Below are positions 1 to 7,893 of a stretch of DNA of 64,000 nt, piece by piece. The stretch lies in NCBI GenBank assembly GCA_016788565.1, contig JAEUSP010000052.1, positions 1-64,000 of the forward strand. The letters run 5' to 3'. The notes below the pieces were generated by a model, which had not been told where the DNA came from, did not search any database, and worked only from the letters and a program-made list of their open reading frames with translations. Within the stretch, counting starts at the first letter, position 1; every line of letters starts with the position of its first letter. The translations under genes and the position numbers were made by a program. This stretch comes from Chlorobiota bacterium. Lineage in GTDB: Bacteria > Bacteroidota > Ignavibacteria > OLB7.

Positions 1-1
1 C

Positions 2-661
2 GTCACCTCCAACAGCGGCGCGTTGGAAACCAGAACCATTGCTTCGCTGACTGGCAGCATCGGCGTTTCTGTTGATTCCACCATCGTTGGTGATGGAACC
101 ACCGGAACCGCGCTCGGCGTTGATCTTTCAGAAACCAACACTTGGACGGGTGAGCAAACATTCCCAACCACTGCCGCTCAGGGTGATGCATTGGTTGCTT
201 CGGTGAACGCTGCGGCCACAACCATCAACGCTGCGCAGATTGGGAATGGGCTGACCGATGCACAGGTTGGCAACACGCTGACGTTGACTGGCGGCACGAT
301 TGATGGAGTTGCCATCGGCGGGACTACCGCTGCCAGCGGAAAATTCACCACGCTGACGGCAACGTCGGAGACGGTGTTGAGCCACGATAACAGCTTGGTG
401 GGTGATGTCAACGGGACCATTCCAAGCGGCACTTCGGTGGCAGTGATTACCAACGGAACCGCAAACAGCGATCCGACTGCGATCACCATCACCCTGCCAA
501 GCGCGGTGGTGGGACAAGTGCTGTGGGTTTACAACGCCGATGCCAACGCAACAGCAACCCTTTCGCCGGCCCCAATGGCCGGCGCAACAACGGTTGCCGC
601 CGGCGGCCGGCTGATGCTGATCTACGTGAACAACGGAACTGCTGGCTGGGTGGCGTGGTAG
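2..661 (+). CDS. C-terminal part of a fibre-like repetitive surface or phage-tail-like protein (5' end outside window)
   Basis: The frame is open from the first bases of the window, so this is the end of a longer gene. The visible 219 or so residues are rich in Thr, Ala, Gly and Val with almost no charged residues or cysteine. The stretch GTIDGVAIGGTTAASGKF (about residues 98-115 of the visible part) matches a repeat style that I know from phage tail fibres and from long repetitive surface proteins of environmental bacteria. The last 60 residues form a beta-rich end (LPSAVVGQVLWVYN...GWVAW) like the terminal knob of such proteins. No transmembrane segment or T9SS sorting domain is seen at the end. 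The exact role cannot be told from this fragment. Confidence 0.6.
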   Translation, partial: VTSNSGALETRTIASLTGSIGVSVDSTIVGDGTTGTALGVDLSETNTWTGEQTFPTTAAQGDALVASVNAAATTINAAQIGNGLTDAQVGNTLTLTGGTIDGVAIGGTTAASGKFTTLTATSETVLSHDNSLVGDVNGTIPSGTSVAVITNGTANSDPTAITITLPSAVVGQVLWVYNADANATATLSPAPMAGATTVAAGGRLMLIYVNNGTAGWVAW

Positions 662-1165
662 GGGTGGCACTGCGTAATTCTTCATCATTGCGAGAAGCGA
701 CGTGGCACCGCGAAGCCCCCACTCCGTCATTGCGATGAGCGACGAACCACCGCGCCCTCCTAAGTCATTGCGAGGAGCGATGAGCGACGAAGCAATCTCG
801 CGGCTGGCTGTGAGAAGAGTAACATCAGGGAAGCCCGCGAGATCGCTTCGTCGAAGACTCCTCGCGATGACATGGCGTTAGTTTGCCCGCATCCCTCTTC
901 GTCATTGCCAATGGCGACGCGGCTGGTACTCTGTCCGATGCTCTCTCAGCAACACGCGAGATCGCTTCGTTGAAGACTCCTCGCGATGACAGTGATGGAG
1001 GTTCGGTGCAATCCCTCTGCGTCATTGCAAGAAGCGATGAACGACGAAGCACCGCGAAGCAGCGGCGCAAGCCCATCTCGCGACTGGTAGTGCCAACAGT
1101 GACATCCGAAACCCGCAAGATCGCTCAACGTTCCTCCTCCATTCATTGTGCAGTCTGGAGACGCA
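662..1165. repeat. Intergenic block of interspersed repeats (family A)
   Basis: No gene is seen here. The block is made of several degenerate copies, in both orientations, of a repeat with the core GTCATTGCGAGGAGCGA followed by a CGAAGCAATCTCGCGG part (best copy 764-800). An inverted variant with core CGCTTCGTCGAAGACTCCTC lies at 837-871 and again at 957-991. Related copies occur at 3060-3165, 3600-3840, 7203-7239, 7993-8030 and 62640-62715. A GGAG at 1157-1160 is the ribosome binding site of the next gene. Confidence 0.8.
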
Positions 1166-2968
1166 ATGAACACGCTATCCTTCCAAGCAACAACAACCAT
1201 CGCGCAAAACGGAACCCGGACGCGAACCGGCCATGCCGCAGAAAGCCTGACCGACCACGCCTGGCCGGTGACGGCGGAGCATCTGGTTCCGATTGCTATC
1301 GGCATCACCGGGCATCGCGACCTTCGCCCGCAGGATATTCCGCAGTTGGAAGCAACGCTCCGGGGGGTGTTGCGTGAGCTTCGCCAACGCTATCCCTCCA
1401 CCCCGATCACCGTGGTATCGGCACTTGCCGAAGGGGCCGACCGCCTTGCAGCCCGAATCGCTTTGCAAGAAGGGGCACGCCTTGTTGCCCCACTTCCGAT
1501 GCGGCGCGAACTGTACGAAACGGACTTCCCCACCGAGGTATCACGCACCGAGTTTGCGGAGTTTCTCGCACGCGCGTGGTCCTGGTTCGAGCTTCCGTTG
1601 CTGCCGGGGGCAACCGAAGATGAGATCAGCATCTACGGCCCCGCCCGCGACCGCCAGTATGCGTACGTTGGTGCCTACCTTGCTCGCAACAGCCAAATGC
1701 TAATTGCAATGTGGGATGGAGTTCCGCTGGAGTTAGTTGGCGGAACAGCCTTCATTGCCGAGTTCCAGCTGAAAGGGATTCCGCCAACCTACATCCCACG
1801 CCACAGCATCTTCGAGCCGGAAGAAACCGGGCCGGTCTATCACATCATCACCCCAAGAATCCGAAACCAACAGCCGCCGGAAAATCCCTGCACGCTGCGG
1901 AAACTCTATCCCGAACGCTTCGGCAGCCAGGCCAATGGGGAGCGCGCGTTCCAGGAAATGCTGGCACGGATTGAGCGGTTGAACCGCGCGATTATCCAGC
2001 AAACACCACCAGGCCTACCGCAGTTTGCCAACCAACTACGCGACCCCGCTCACCACGAAGTCCTGCAGACCCTGCAACGATGCACGCTGATTGACCAGGT
2101 TGCCACCGCCGAGCAAGCCCGCGCTTCCCGAAAAACCGTTGCGTTATCCGCTGCCACCTTGCTGATGATTGTGACGATGAACGCGCTTGCGCTGATGCCT
2201 TTCTCTCTCTCCTCCATCTTTGTCTCCTACCTGCTTCCGTTGCTGCTGCTGCTCACCGCTGGCGGGTGGACAGCCTATCTGCTGCGTGGCACGTCGCCAT
2301 ACTTCGATTATCGCGCCCTTGCCGAGGGGCTTCGCGTGCGGACGTTCTGGCTGCTATCGGGAATTAACGAGCCGGTGGCCGAGCATTATTTGGGGAAGCA
2401 ACGGAGCGAATTGGATTGGGTTCGGCAAAGTCTGCGGGCGGTCACGCTTCCGATGATGCAGGGGAGCCGATGCTATCTATCCCCCTCCTTCCCAGCCAAC
2501 AGCACCGATTGGAGCATTGTTGAAAAAGAATGGATAGCCGTGCAAGAACGCTACTACACTGCCGCCGCAAAACGGGAAGAAGTGCTGGCACGGCGTGCGC
2601 GTGGCGTGGCGGTGCTGGTTCTTCTGAGCGGAGTTCTTGTCACCCTTTTGCAGCTGGCGTGGGGCCAGCCGCTGAACTACGCGCCGATTGCCGTCATCGT
2701 CTATGCCGAGTGGCTTCTGCCGTTGGTGGTGGGATTGCTGTTGATGCTGGTAATCCGCACCACCATGCAAGATTATGGCCGCCGCTACCAGCGAATGGCC
2801 ACCCTGTTCCAGCAAGGGGACCGCATCCTGCGCGACCTGCTATCGGGTCAAGAATATGAATCGGCGCGGCAGATGGTGACAGCGCTGGGAAAGGAAGCAC
2901 TGAACGAAAACGGCGAGTGGCTGCTCCGCCACCGAACCCGCCCCATCATCGTGCCGCATCGGGAATGA
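1166..2968 (+). CDS. SLOG-SLATT fusion protein, predicted nucleotide-sensing membrane effector
   Basis: 600 residues. Residues about 41-230 form a Rossmann-like SLOG/LOG-type domain: a hydrophobic strand leading into GITGHRDL (46-53), then a strand and helix with VSALAEGADRLAA (84-96). Two hydrophobic hairpins follow (about 324-343 with 350-373, and 480-499 with 505-530). Between and after them are the conserved SLATT features DYRALAEGLRVRTFW (381-395), KQRSELDWVRQ (411-421) and GKEALNENGEWLLRHR (575-590). In the families described by comparative genomics, SLOG domains bind or make nucleotide signals and SLATT domains are predicted membrane pores or disruptors in conflict systems. ATG 1166 is chosen because GGAG lies 5 bases upstream. 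It shares a strand with the STAND protein at 3893. The defence role is inferred. Confidence 0.8.
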   Translation: MNTLSFQATTTIAQNGTRTRTGHAAESLTDHAWPVTAEHLVPIAIGITGHRDLRPQDIPQLEATLRGVLRELRQRYPSTPITVVSALAEGADRLAARIALQEGARLVAPLPMRRELYETDFPTEVSRTEFAEFLARAWSWFELPLLPGATEDEISIYGPARDRQYAYVGAYLARNSQMLIAMWDGVPLELVGGTAFIAEFQLKGIPPTYIPRHSIFEPEETGPVYHIITPRIRNQQPPENPCTLRKLYPERFGSQANGERAFQEMLARIERLNRAIIQQTPPGLPQFANQLRDPAHHEVLQTLQRCTLIDQVATAEQARASRKTVALSAATLLMIVTMNALALMPFSLSSIFVSYLLPLLLLLTAGGWTAYLLRGTSPYFDYRALAEGLRVRTFWLLSGINEPVAEHYLGKQRSELDWVRQSLRAVTLPMMQGSRCYLSPSFPANSTDWSIVEKEWIAVQERYYTAAAKREEVLARRARGVAVLVLLSGVLVTLLQLAWGQPLNYAPIAVIVYAEWLLPLVVGLLLMLVIRTTMQDYGRRYQRMATLFQQGDRILRDLLSGQEYESARQMVTALGKEALNENGEWLLRHRTRPIIVPHRE

Positions 2969-3282
2969 GAGGGGAGTGTTGGAATGTCGAATGCCAAATG
3001 TCGAATGTCGAATGTCGAATGAAGGATGGGAAGCAACGTGGCGCGGTGAAGCACACAACTCTTCGTCATTGCGAGGAGCGATAGCAACGAAGAACCGCGA
3101 AGCCCCCTCTTCGTCATTGCGAGGAGCGATGAGCGACGAAGCAATCTCGCGGCTGGCTGTGAGAACAATGACATCCCAGTAACATAACGAATGAGCTTGC
3201 GCCCATGCTTCGCGATCCTTCGTCGGAAACTCCTTTGGAGTATAATTTGCCGTTGAGCAATTCAAAGTAATGGAAGCAGGAA
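2969..3282. repeat. Intergenic repeats: 9-bp tandem (family C) then family A copies
   Basis: No gene seen. At 2983-3021 the 9-bp unit ATGTCGAAT is repeated about four times with one variant unit. Between 3060 and 3165 lie two family A copies, one of them (3113-3165) nearly identical to 764-815. The last 80 bases before 3283 are AT-richer and hold the leader of the GIY-YIG gene. Confidence 0.75.
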
Positions 3283-3591
3283 ATGTCAAAACCCATGTAC
3301 ATCTACATCCTGACAAACAAGACGAAAAATGTCTTATACACTGGTGTGAGCAATAATTTATGCCGCCGAATGAGGGAGCATCGGAGCGATAGTATTGAGG
3401 GGTTTACAAAGCAGTATCATGTTCATCGGTTAGTGTATTATGAAGCACACGAGGATTCTTACACAGCAATTTCTAGAGAGAAACAACTTAAAGCTGGATC
3501 GAGGAAGAGAAAGGTGGAGTTGATTGAGTCTATCAACCCAGAGTGGAGAGACCTTTTTCAGGAGTTATGTGGTGATGATGATTACCTATAG
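3283..3591 (+). CDS. GIY-YIG nuclease domain protein, UPF0213/YhbQ-like
   Basis: 102 residues, a stand-alone GIY-YIG fold. The motif reads YIYILTNKTKNVLYTGVSNN (6-25), so YIY stands for GIY and YTG for YIG. The catalytic-type arginine follows in LCRRMREHR, and the typical second half YYEAHEDSYTAISREKQLK contains the conserved Glu. Small proteins of this kind are common near repeats and mobile DNA; their substrates are mostly unknown. GC is about 42% by rough count against about 60% in the flanking genes, and codon use differs, which suggests recent arrival. It lies between a SLOG-SLATT gene and a STAND NTPase gene, but repeat DNA on both sides makes a shared transcript doubtful. Confidence 0.85.
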   Translation: MSKPMYIYILTNKTKNVLYTGVSNNLCRRMREHRSDSIEGFTKQYHVHRLVYYEAHEDSYTAISREKQLKAGSRKRKVELIESINPEWRDLFQELCGDDDYL

Positions 3592-3892
3592 TCAGTCGGT
3601 GCCGTAAGCTGGCAGTGTGTCCGATGCTCTCCCAGAAACCCGCGAGATCGCTTCGTCGAAGACTCCTCGCGATGACAGTGATGGTGGTTCGGTGAAATCC
3701 CTCTTCGTCATTGCCAATGGCGACGAGGCTGATACTCTGTCCGATGCTCTCCCAGAAACCCGCGAGATCGCTTCGTCGAAGACTCCTTGTCATGGACCCC
3801 GACCCGTCGGGGCGATGACACCGCGTGAGTTTGGGAGAACAATTCATTGATTCTCTCAAACCCCTCTGTTCCAAGTATAACCAGCAACAACC
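3592..3892. repeat. 121-bp direct repeat pair (family A)
   Basis: No gene seen. Two near-identical units begin with GTCCGATGCTCTCCCAGAAA at 3618 and 3739, a period of 121 bases, each followed by the CGCTTCGTCGAAGACTCCT core. The same unit, diverged, is present at about 935-1030. The second unit breaks off into a GACCCCGACCCGTCGGGGCGATGA stretch that recurs near 62630. Confidence 0.8.
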
Positions 3893-6800
3893 ATGAATAC
3901 AGACGCAACCGAAACTAAATCCCCAGAAATTCGGGTCTTCATCAGCAGCACGTTCCGTGATATGCAGTTGGAGCGGGAATACCTAATCAAATATGTCTTC
4001 CCAGAAATCCGCCACGTCTGCCGCGAACGTGGCGTGGAGTTCACCGAAATTGACCTGCGCTGGGGGGTGACAAAGGAGGAGGCCGAGCAGGGGAAAGTGC
4101 TGAAAATCTGCCTTGATGAAATCGAACGCTGCCGCCCGTACTTCATCGGCATCCTGGGGGAACGCTACGGCTGGACCCCACGCTTTGAAGATGTCAGCAA
4201 GGATCAAGAATTGGTGCAGGATTACCCCTGGATTGAGCAGTGCATCGCCGATGGCATCAGCGTTACCGAGATGGAGATACTCTACGGAGTGCTGAACAAT
4301 CCTTCGATGCGGGAGCAAGCATTCTTCTACTTCCGCGATGCCGACACAACGCCGCACGAGTTCAAGGAAAGCGACCAGGACCCGATTGATAAACTGGCCT
4401 CGGTGAAGGATCGCGTCAGGGGGAGCAATTATCCCGTCCGCGAAAATTTTGCTTCCCCCGAAGAGCTTGGCGCCTGGGTCCGCCGCGACCTGCTGGCGGT
4501 GGTGGATGAGCTCTATCCTGCCGAGGAAGCCCCCACCCCGCTGGAACGGGAACACCGTCTGCACGAAGCCTTTGCGCTGACCCGCCGCCGCGCCTACGTT
4601 GCACGGGCAGAGTACCTTGAAGCCCTTGATGCCCACGCCAAATCGGAAGCCGGGCCGCTTGCGGTTGTTGGCGAATCGGGATCGGGGAAAAGCTCGCTTC
4701 TTGCCTTCTGGGCCGAACGCTACCGCCAAGCAAACCCAGATGTGTTTATCATCGAACACTACGTTGGAGCAACCTCCAGCGGCGGCGGCCACCCTGCCCT
4801 GATGCGCCGAATTATGGAGGAGATTCGCAGCCGCTACAACCTTGAGGAGCCGATTCCTTCAACGCCCGACGCAATCGAGCGTGAGTTCCCAACATGGCTG
4901 GCAAAAGTGCAGCACGAGCCGTTGGTTCTGCTGTTCGACGCGCTGAACCAACTCACCGGAAGCAGCAGCGCGCTCCGCTGGATGCCGCGCCGATTTCCGC
5001 CGAACATCCGCGTCTTCCTCTCGACCGTGGATGGGGAAACGTTGGATGCTGTGCGCCGCAACAACTGGCCAGAACTTCATCTGAACCTGCTGCACGAGAC
5101 CGAGCGGGATCAGTTGATCCAGCATTATTTGGGACAGTTCCGCAAAGCCCTTAGCCAGGAACAACGCGCCCGAATTGCTGGCGATGCAAAAAGTGCCAAC
5201 CCGCTCTTTCTGCGGACTGTGCTGGAGGAGCTTCGCGTGTTTGGATCGTTCGAGGGGTTGGATGACCGGATTGAGTACTACGTGACCGCGCGCGACGTTG
5301 GCGACCTGTTCCAACGGTTGCTGGCGCGGATGGAGGAAGATTACAGCCGCCACGTGGTGCAGCAGGTGATGACGCTGATTTGGGCTTCGCGGCGGGGCTT
5401 GGCCGAATCGGAAATTTTGGAGATCACTGGCCTTAGCCGGATTGATCTAAGCACCTTCCTTCTGGCATTGGAGTACCAGTTCATGCACCGCGATGGGCTG
5501 CTGGATTTCTACCACAACTTCCTTCGCGCGGCGGTGGAGGAGCGGTACATACGGGACGATAAAGACGAGACCGAGGCAGCATTGCACCTGCGGATTGCCG
5601 ATTACTTTGAACGCCGCCCAACCACCGCCCGCAAAGCCGATGAGCTTCCCTATCAGTTGCAACAAGCCGGGGCATCCGAGCGGTTAGAGCGTTGCATTGC
5701 CGACATCCCATTATTTCTGGAGTTCACCCACAGCGACAAGGAGTATGAGCTGATTGGATACTGGTTGGCCGTTGGGGAGTTAGCGCGGATGGAAGGGGCA
5801 TACCGCACATCGCTGGCCGCCTACGAGGAGCGCGCAACCTCTGCAGAATTACGCGCCCGCGCCCTGGGAGCAATCGGCGATTTCCTGATGAAAAGCGGAC
5901 GCTACCAAGCCGCCGAAGAACCACTACGCCGAGCGTTGGAGCTTACGGAGCAGGTGCATGGCTCCATCAGCCAACAATCGGCGGAGCGGTTGGACAGATT
6001 AGCCAAGTTGCTTTTCAACCGCGCCGAATACGATGCCGCTGAACCGCTACTGCAGCGTTCGTTGCAAACCCGCCAATCGCTTTATGGGGATAACCACGAA
6101 GAGACCGCAAGAGGACTCCATCAATTTGGGAAACTCTATCAGATGAAGGGGGAATACGACCGTGCGGAACCATTCTACCGGCAAGTTTTATCAATACGAG
6201 CAACAAGGTTAGGTGTACATCATCAGCTTGTTGGAAGCATTTTAGATACACTGGCTCTTGTGCTGAATGAGCAAGGGAAGTATGAGGAGGCAGAACCACT
6301 TCATCGGGAGGCTATTCGGATACTGGAAGGGACCTTAGGGCGCGGACATGAATGGACGGTAGATGCAATCTACAACTTGGGAATGCTGCTACAACAAAGC
6401 CAACGGAATGAAGAGGCAGAAGCCTTGCTGCGGGAATCCTTGGATGCAGCACGACTAACGTTTGGGGACGAACACCCAAAAACTGGCACTGCACTGAACG
6501 CCTTAGCCATCACCCTGCGCCACACCCACCGCTACGATGAAGCCGAGCAACTCTACCGCGAGGCACTTGTTGTGTGGGAAGGATTGTTAGGAGCCGAGCA
6601 CCCTTACACCGCCATCTCCATGTACAACCTTGCCGAGGTTTTGCAGGATCGAAATAACTACGAGACAGCCGAGCAGATGTACACCGAAGCGCGGCAAACC
6701 TTCGTGAAGGTGTTGGGGAACGACCACCCGCTAAACGGCCATGCTTGGTTTGGGCTTGGCACACTCTACCGCGACATGAACCAAACGGAGCGTTCAGCCG

Positions 6801-6967
6801 AGGCATTTCAACAGGCGTTGCAGGTGCGGCGCGCGGCATTAGGGGATCACCCCGAGACGGTGCAAACCATGGAGGCATTTGTGCCGGTGCTGCGAACCTT
6901 AGGCAAGAACAACGAAGCCGAAGCGCTGAGCGCAGAGATGGCTGCAATGAGGGGGCGGTTGGGGTAG
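3893..6967 (+). CDS. DUF4062-STAND NTPase-TPR protein (nephrocystin-3-like architecture)
   Basis: 1024 residues, no signal peptide or membrane segment. Residues about 12-110 are a DUF4062 domain (RVFISSTFRDMQLEREY at 14-30; LRWGVTKEEAEQGK at 55-68; FIGILGERYGWTP at 84-96). A STAND/NACHT-type NTPase follows with Walker A GESGSGKSS (260-268) and Walker B LVLLFDALNQL (344-354), then a helical arm. From about 640 to 1010 there are tetratricopeptide repeats of kinesin-light-chain style (EAEPLLRRAL, YDEAEQLYREAL and similar). STAND proteins are signal-driven switches in which the repeats sense and the N-terminal domain acts; many bacterial ones act in phage defence. A stretch around 6180-6430 falls to about 40-45% GC, unlike the rest of the gene. 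Partner, ligand and enzymatic output are unknown. Confidence 0.85.
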   Translation: MNTDATETKSPEIRVFISSTFRDMQLEREYLIKYVFPEIRHVCRERGVEFTEIDLRWGVTKEEAEQGKVLKICLDEIERCRPYFIGILGERYGWTPRFEDVSKDQELVQDYPWIEQCIADGISVTEMEILYGVLNNPSMREQAFFYFRDADTTPHEFKESDQDPIDKLASVKDRVRGSNYPVRENFASPEELGAWVRRDLLAVVDELYPAEEAPTPLEREHRLHEAFALTRRRAYVARAEYLEALDAHAKSEAGPLAVVGESGSGKSSLLAFWAERYRQANPDVFIIEHYVGATSSGGGHPALMRRIMEEIRSRYNLEEPIPSTPDAIEREFPTWLAKVQHEPLVLLFDALNQLTGSSSALRWMPRRFPPNIRVFLSTVDGETLDAVRRNNWPELHLNLLHETERDQLIQHYLGQFRKALSQEQRARIAGDAKSANPLFLRTVLEELRVFGSFEGLDDRIEYYVTARDVGDLFQRLLARMEEDYSRHVVQQVMTLIWASRRGLAESEILEITGLSRIDLSTFLLALEYQFMHRDGLLDFYHNFLRAAVEERYIRDDKDETEAALHLRIADYFERRPTTARKADELPYQLQQAGASERLERCIADIPLFLEFTHSDKEYELIGYWLAVGELARMEGAYRTSLAAYEERATSAELRARALGAIGDFLMKSGRYQAAEEPLRRALELTEQVHGSISQQSAERLDRLAKLLFNRAEYDAAEPLLQRSLQTRQSLYGDNHEETARGLHQFGKLYQMKGEYDRAEPFYRQVLSIRATRLGVHHQLVGSILDTLALVLNEQGKYEEAEPLHREAIRILEGTLGRGHEWTVDAIYNLGMLLQQSQRNEEAEALLRESLDAARLTFGDEHPKTGTALNALAITLRHTHRYDEAEQLYREALVVWEGLLGAEHPYTAISMYNLAEVLQDRNNYETAEQMYTEARQTFVKVLGNDHPLNGHAWFGLGTLYRDMNQTERSAEAFQQALQVRRAALGDHPETVQTMEAFVPVLRTLGKNNEAEALSAEMAAMRGRLG

Positions 6968-7012
6968 TGAGAAGCCGCTTGCAGCGGCGCAATGGAGCGG
7001 AGCCTCGCGCCT

Positions 7013-7074
7013 TCCGGTGGCTCCGCTCATACTTCGACGGGGCTCAGCATGAGCGGAGGGCGGCGTTCGGTGGA
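7013..7074. repeat. Family B REP-like palindrome, reference copy
   Basis: CTCCGCTCAT (7021-7030) pairs perfectly with ATGAGCGGAG (7049-7058) around a loop containing ACTTCGACGGGGCTCAGC. Other copies: 7312-7372, 8143-8205, 13498-13545 (inverted), 20068-20105 (partial), 22824-22868 (inverted) and 23088-23103 (partial). Many copies are edged by TTCGGTGG. Confidence 0.8.
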
Positions 7075-7199
7075 GTTTATACTCCAAACAGAGTGGTTTG
7101 CGAAAAACTTCATCACTGTCATTCCCGCGAAAGCGGGAATCCATACCACACATAGCTGAGTAGAATTTCGCAAACCAATTTGCGCCGAGTATACTCCAC
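7070..7199. mobile_element. Nested inverted-repeat, MITE-like element
   Basis: Three inverted repeats are stacked around one centre. The outer arms are GTGGAGTTTATACTCC (7070-7085) and GAGTATACTCCAC (7187-7199). The middle arms are TGGTTTGCGAAA (7094-7105) and TTTCGCAAACCA (7166-7177). The centre is ATTCCCGC-GAAA-GCGGGAAT (7121-7140), a REP-type hairpin. It has no coding capacity. A partial relative lies at 7928-7958 (TTTATAACTCCA, then TTGGTTTGCGAGA). The size and structure fit a MITE; target-site duplications are not clear because repeats flank it. Confidence 0.6.
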
Positions 7200-7458
7200 C
7201 CCGTCATCGCGAGGAGTCTTCGACGAAGCGATCTCGCGCATTGCTGGGATGGCATCGGACACCGTGCCACTCGCCGGATGGGCTTCGTCGCGATGACGGT
7301 ACTTCCCTGTTCGGTGGCTCCGCTCATACTTCGACAGGGCTCAGCATGAGCGGAGGGCGGCGTTCGGTGGTGACTCCAACATTCCCCACTTCCCATTCTT
7401 CACTCTTCCATTCGACATTCGACATTCGACATTCGACATTCGACATTCCACACTCCCC

Positions 7459-7893
7459 CTACTGCATTGCGGCCCACTCCTCAAATCGGATTCCTAACCC
7501 GGTAATCATGTACCGTTGCAAGGAATCTAGCCCCCACTGCCATCCTGTTTGCAGGTCATCGGCATCGTCGCAATGGATGTTCTCATGCAGCACCTGCACC
7601 ACTGTTGTCCCCTCTTCTTCCCCAGCGGAAATCTCCACGGTGACAAGGCTTCCCGGTGAGTAATCGGGCTGATCCCACGTGAACTTCAGGCGATGCGGAG
7701 ACTCCACTATCAGGTAGGTTCCTTCATCGCCATCGCTGTTGCGGTAACGGCCACCCACGCGAACATCTTGCTCGGCTTCTTCGGTGAACCAATGAGCAAT
7801 TTTCACCGAATCGGTCCACGCCCCCCAAACCTCCTCTGGCGTTCCGTGCACTACTCTCTGAACTTGCACGGTGTGATAATGTGATGTTTCCAT
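7459..7893 (-). CDS. SRPBCC/AHSA1-family protein
   Basis: 144 residues with the START-like SRPBCC fold of the activator-of-Hsp90-ATPase homologue family: RVVHGTPEEVWGAWTD near the start, then a beta sheet with GGRYRN and PHRLKFTWDQ, and a long C-terminal helix (WQWGLDSLQRYMITGLG). Such proteins bind small hydrophobic ligands or act as stress-linked accessory proteins; a specific ligand cannot be read from the sequence. It is full length and stands alone between two repeat blocks. Confidence 0.8.
   Translation of the reverse strand: METSHYHTVQVQRVVHGTPEEVWGAWTDSVKIAHWFTEEAEQDVRVGGRYRNSDGDEGTYLIVESPHRLKFTWDQPDYSPGSLVTVEISAGEEEGTTVVQVLHENIHCDDADDLQTGWQWGLDSLQRYMITGLGIRFEEWAAMQ

Larger units (their letters stand above)
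6968..7458. repeat. Repeat-filled gap: two family B palindromes, nested MITE-like element, family A and C copies
   Basis: No gene seen. Order: a family B palindrome (7013-7074), the nested element 7070-7199 listed separately, a family A copy (7203-7239), a second family B copy (7312-7372), and a 9-bp ATTCGACAT tandem array (about 7411-7451) next to the stop of the following minus-strand gene. Confidence 0.8.

Noticed and set aside
1175-2815. Reading frames on the opposite strand of the SLOG-SLATT gene
   Set aside because: High-GC genes give long open frames on other strands. These have no domains and lie completely inside a well-supported gene.
7120-7141. CRISPR-like palindromic repeat
   Set aside because: Only one copy of the ATTCCCGC hairpin is present here, with no regular spacers; it is a REP-type hairpin.
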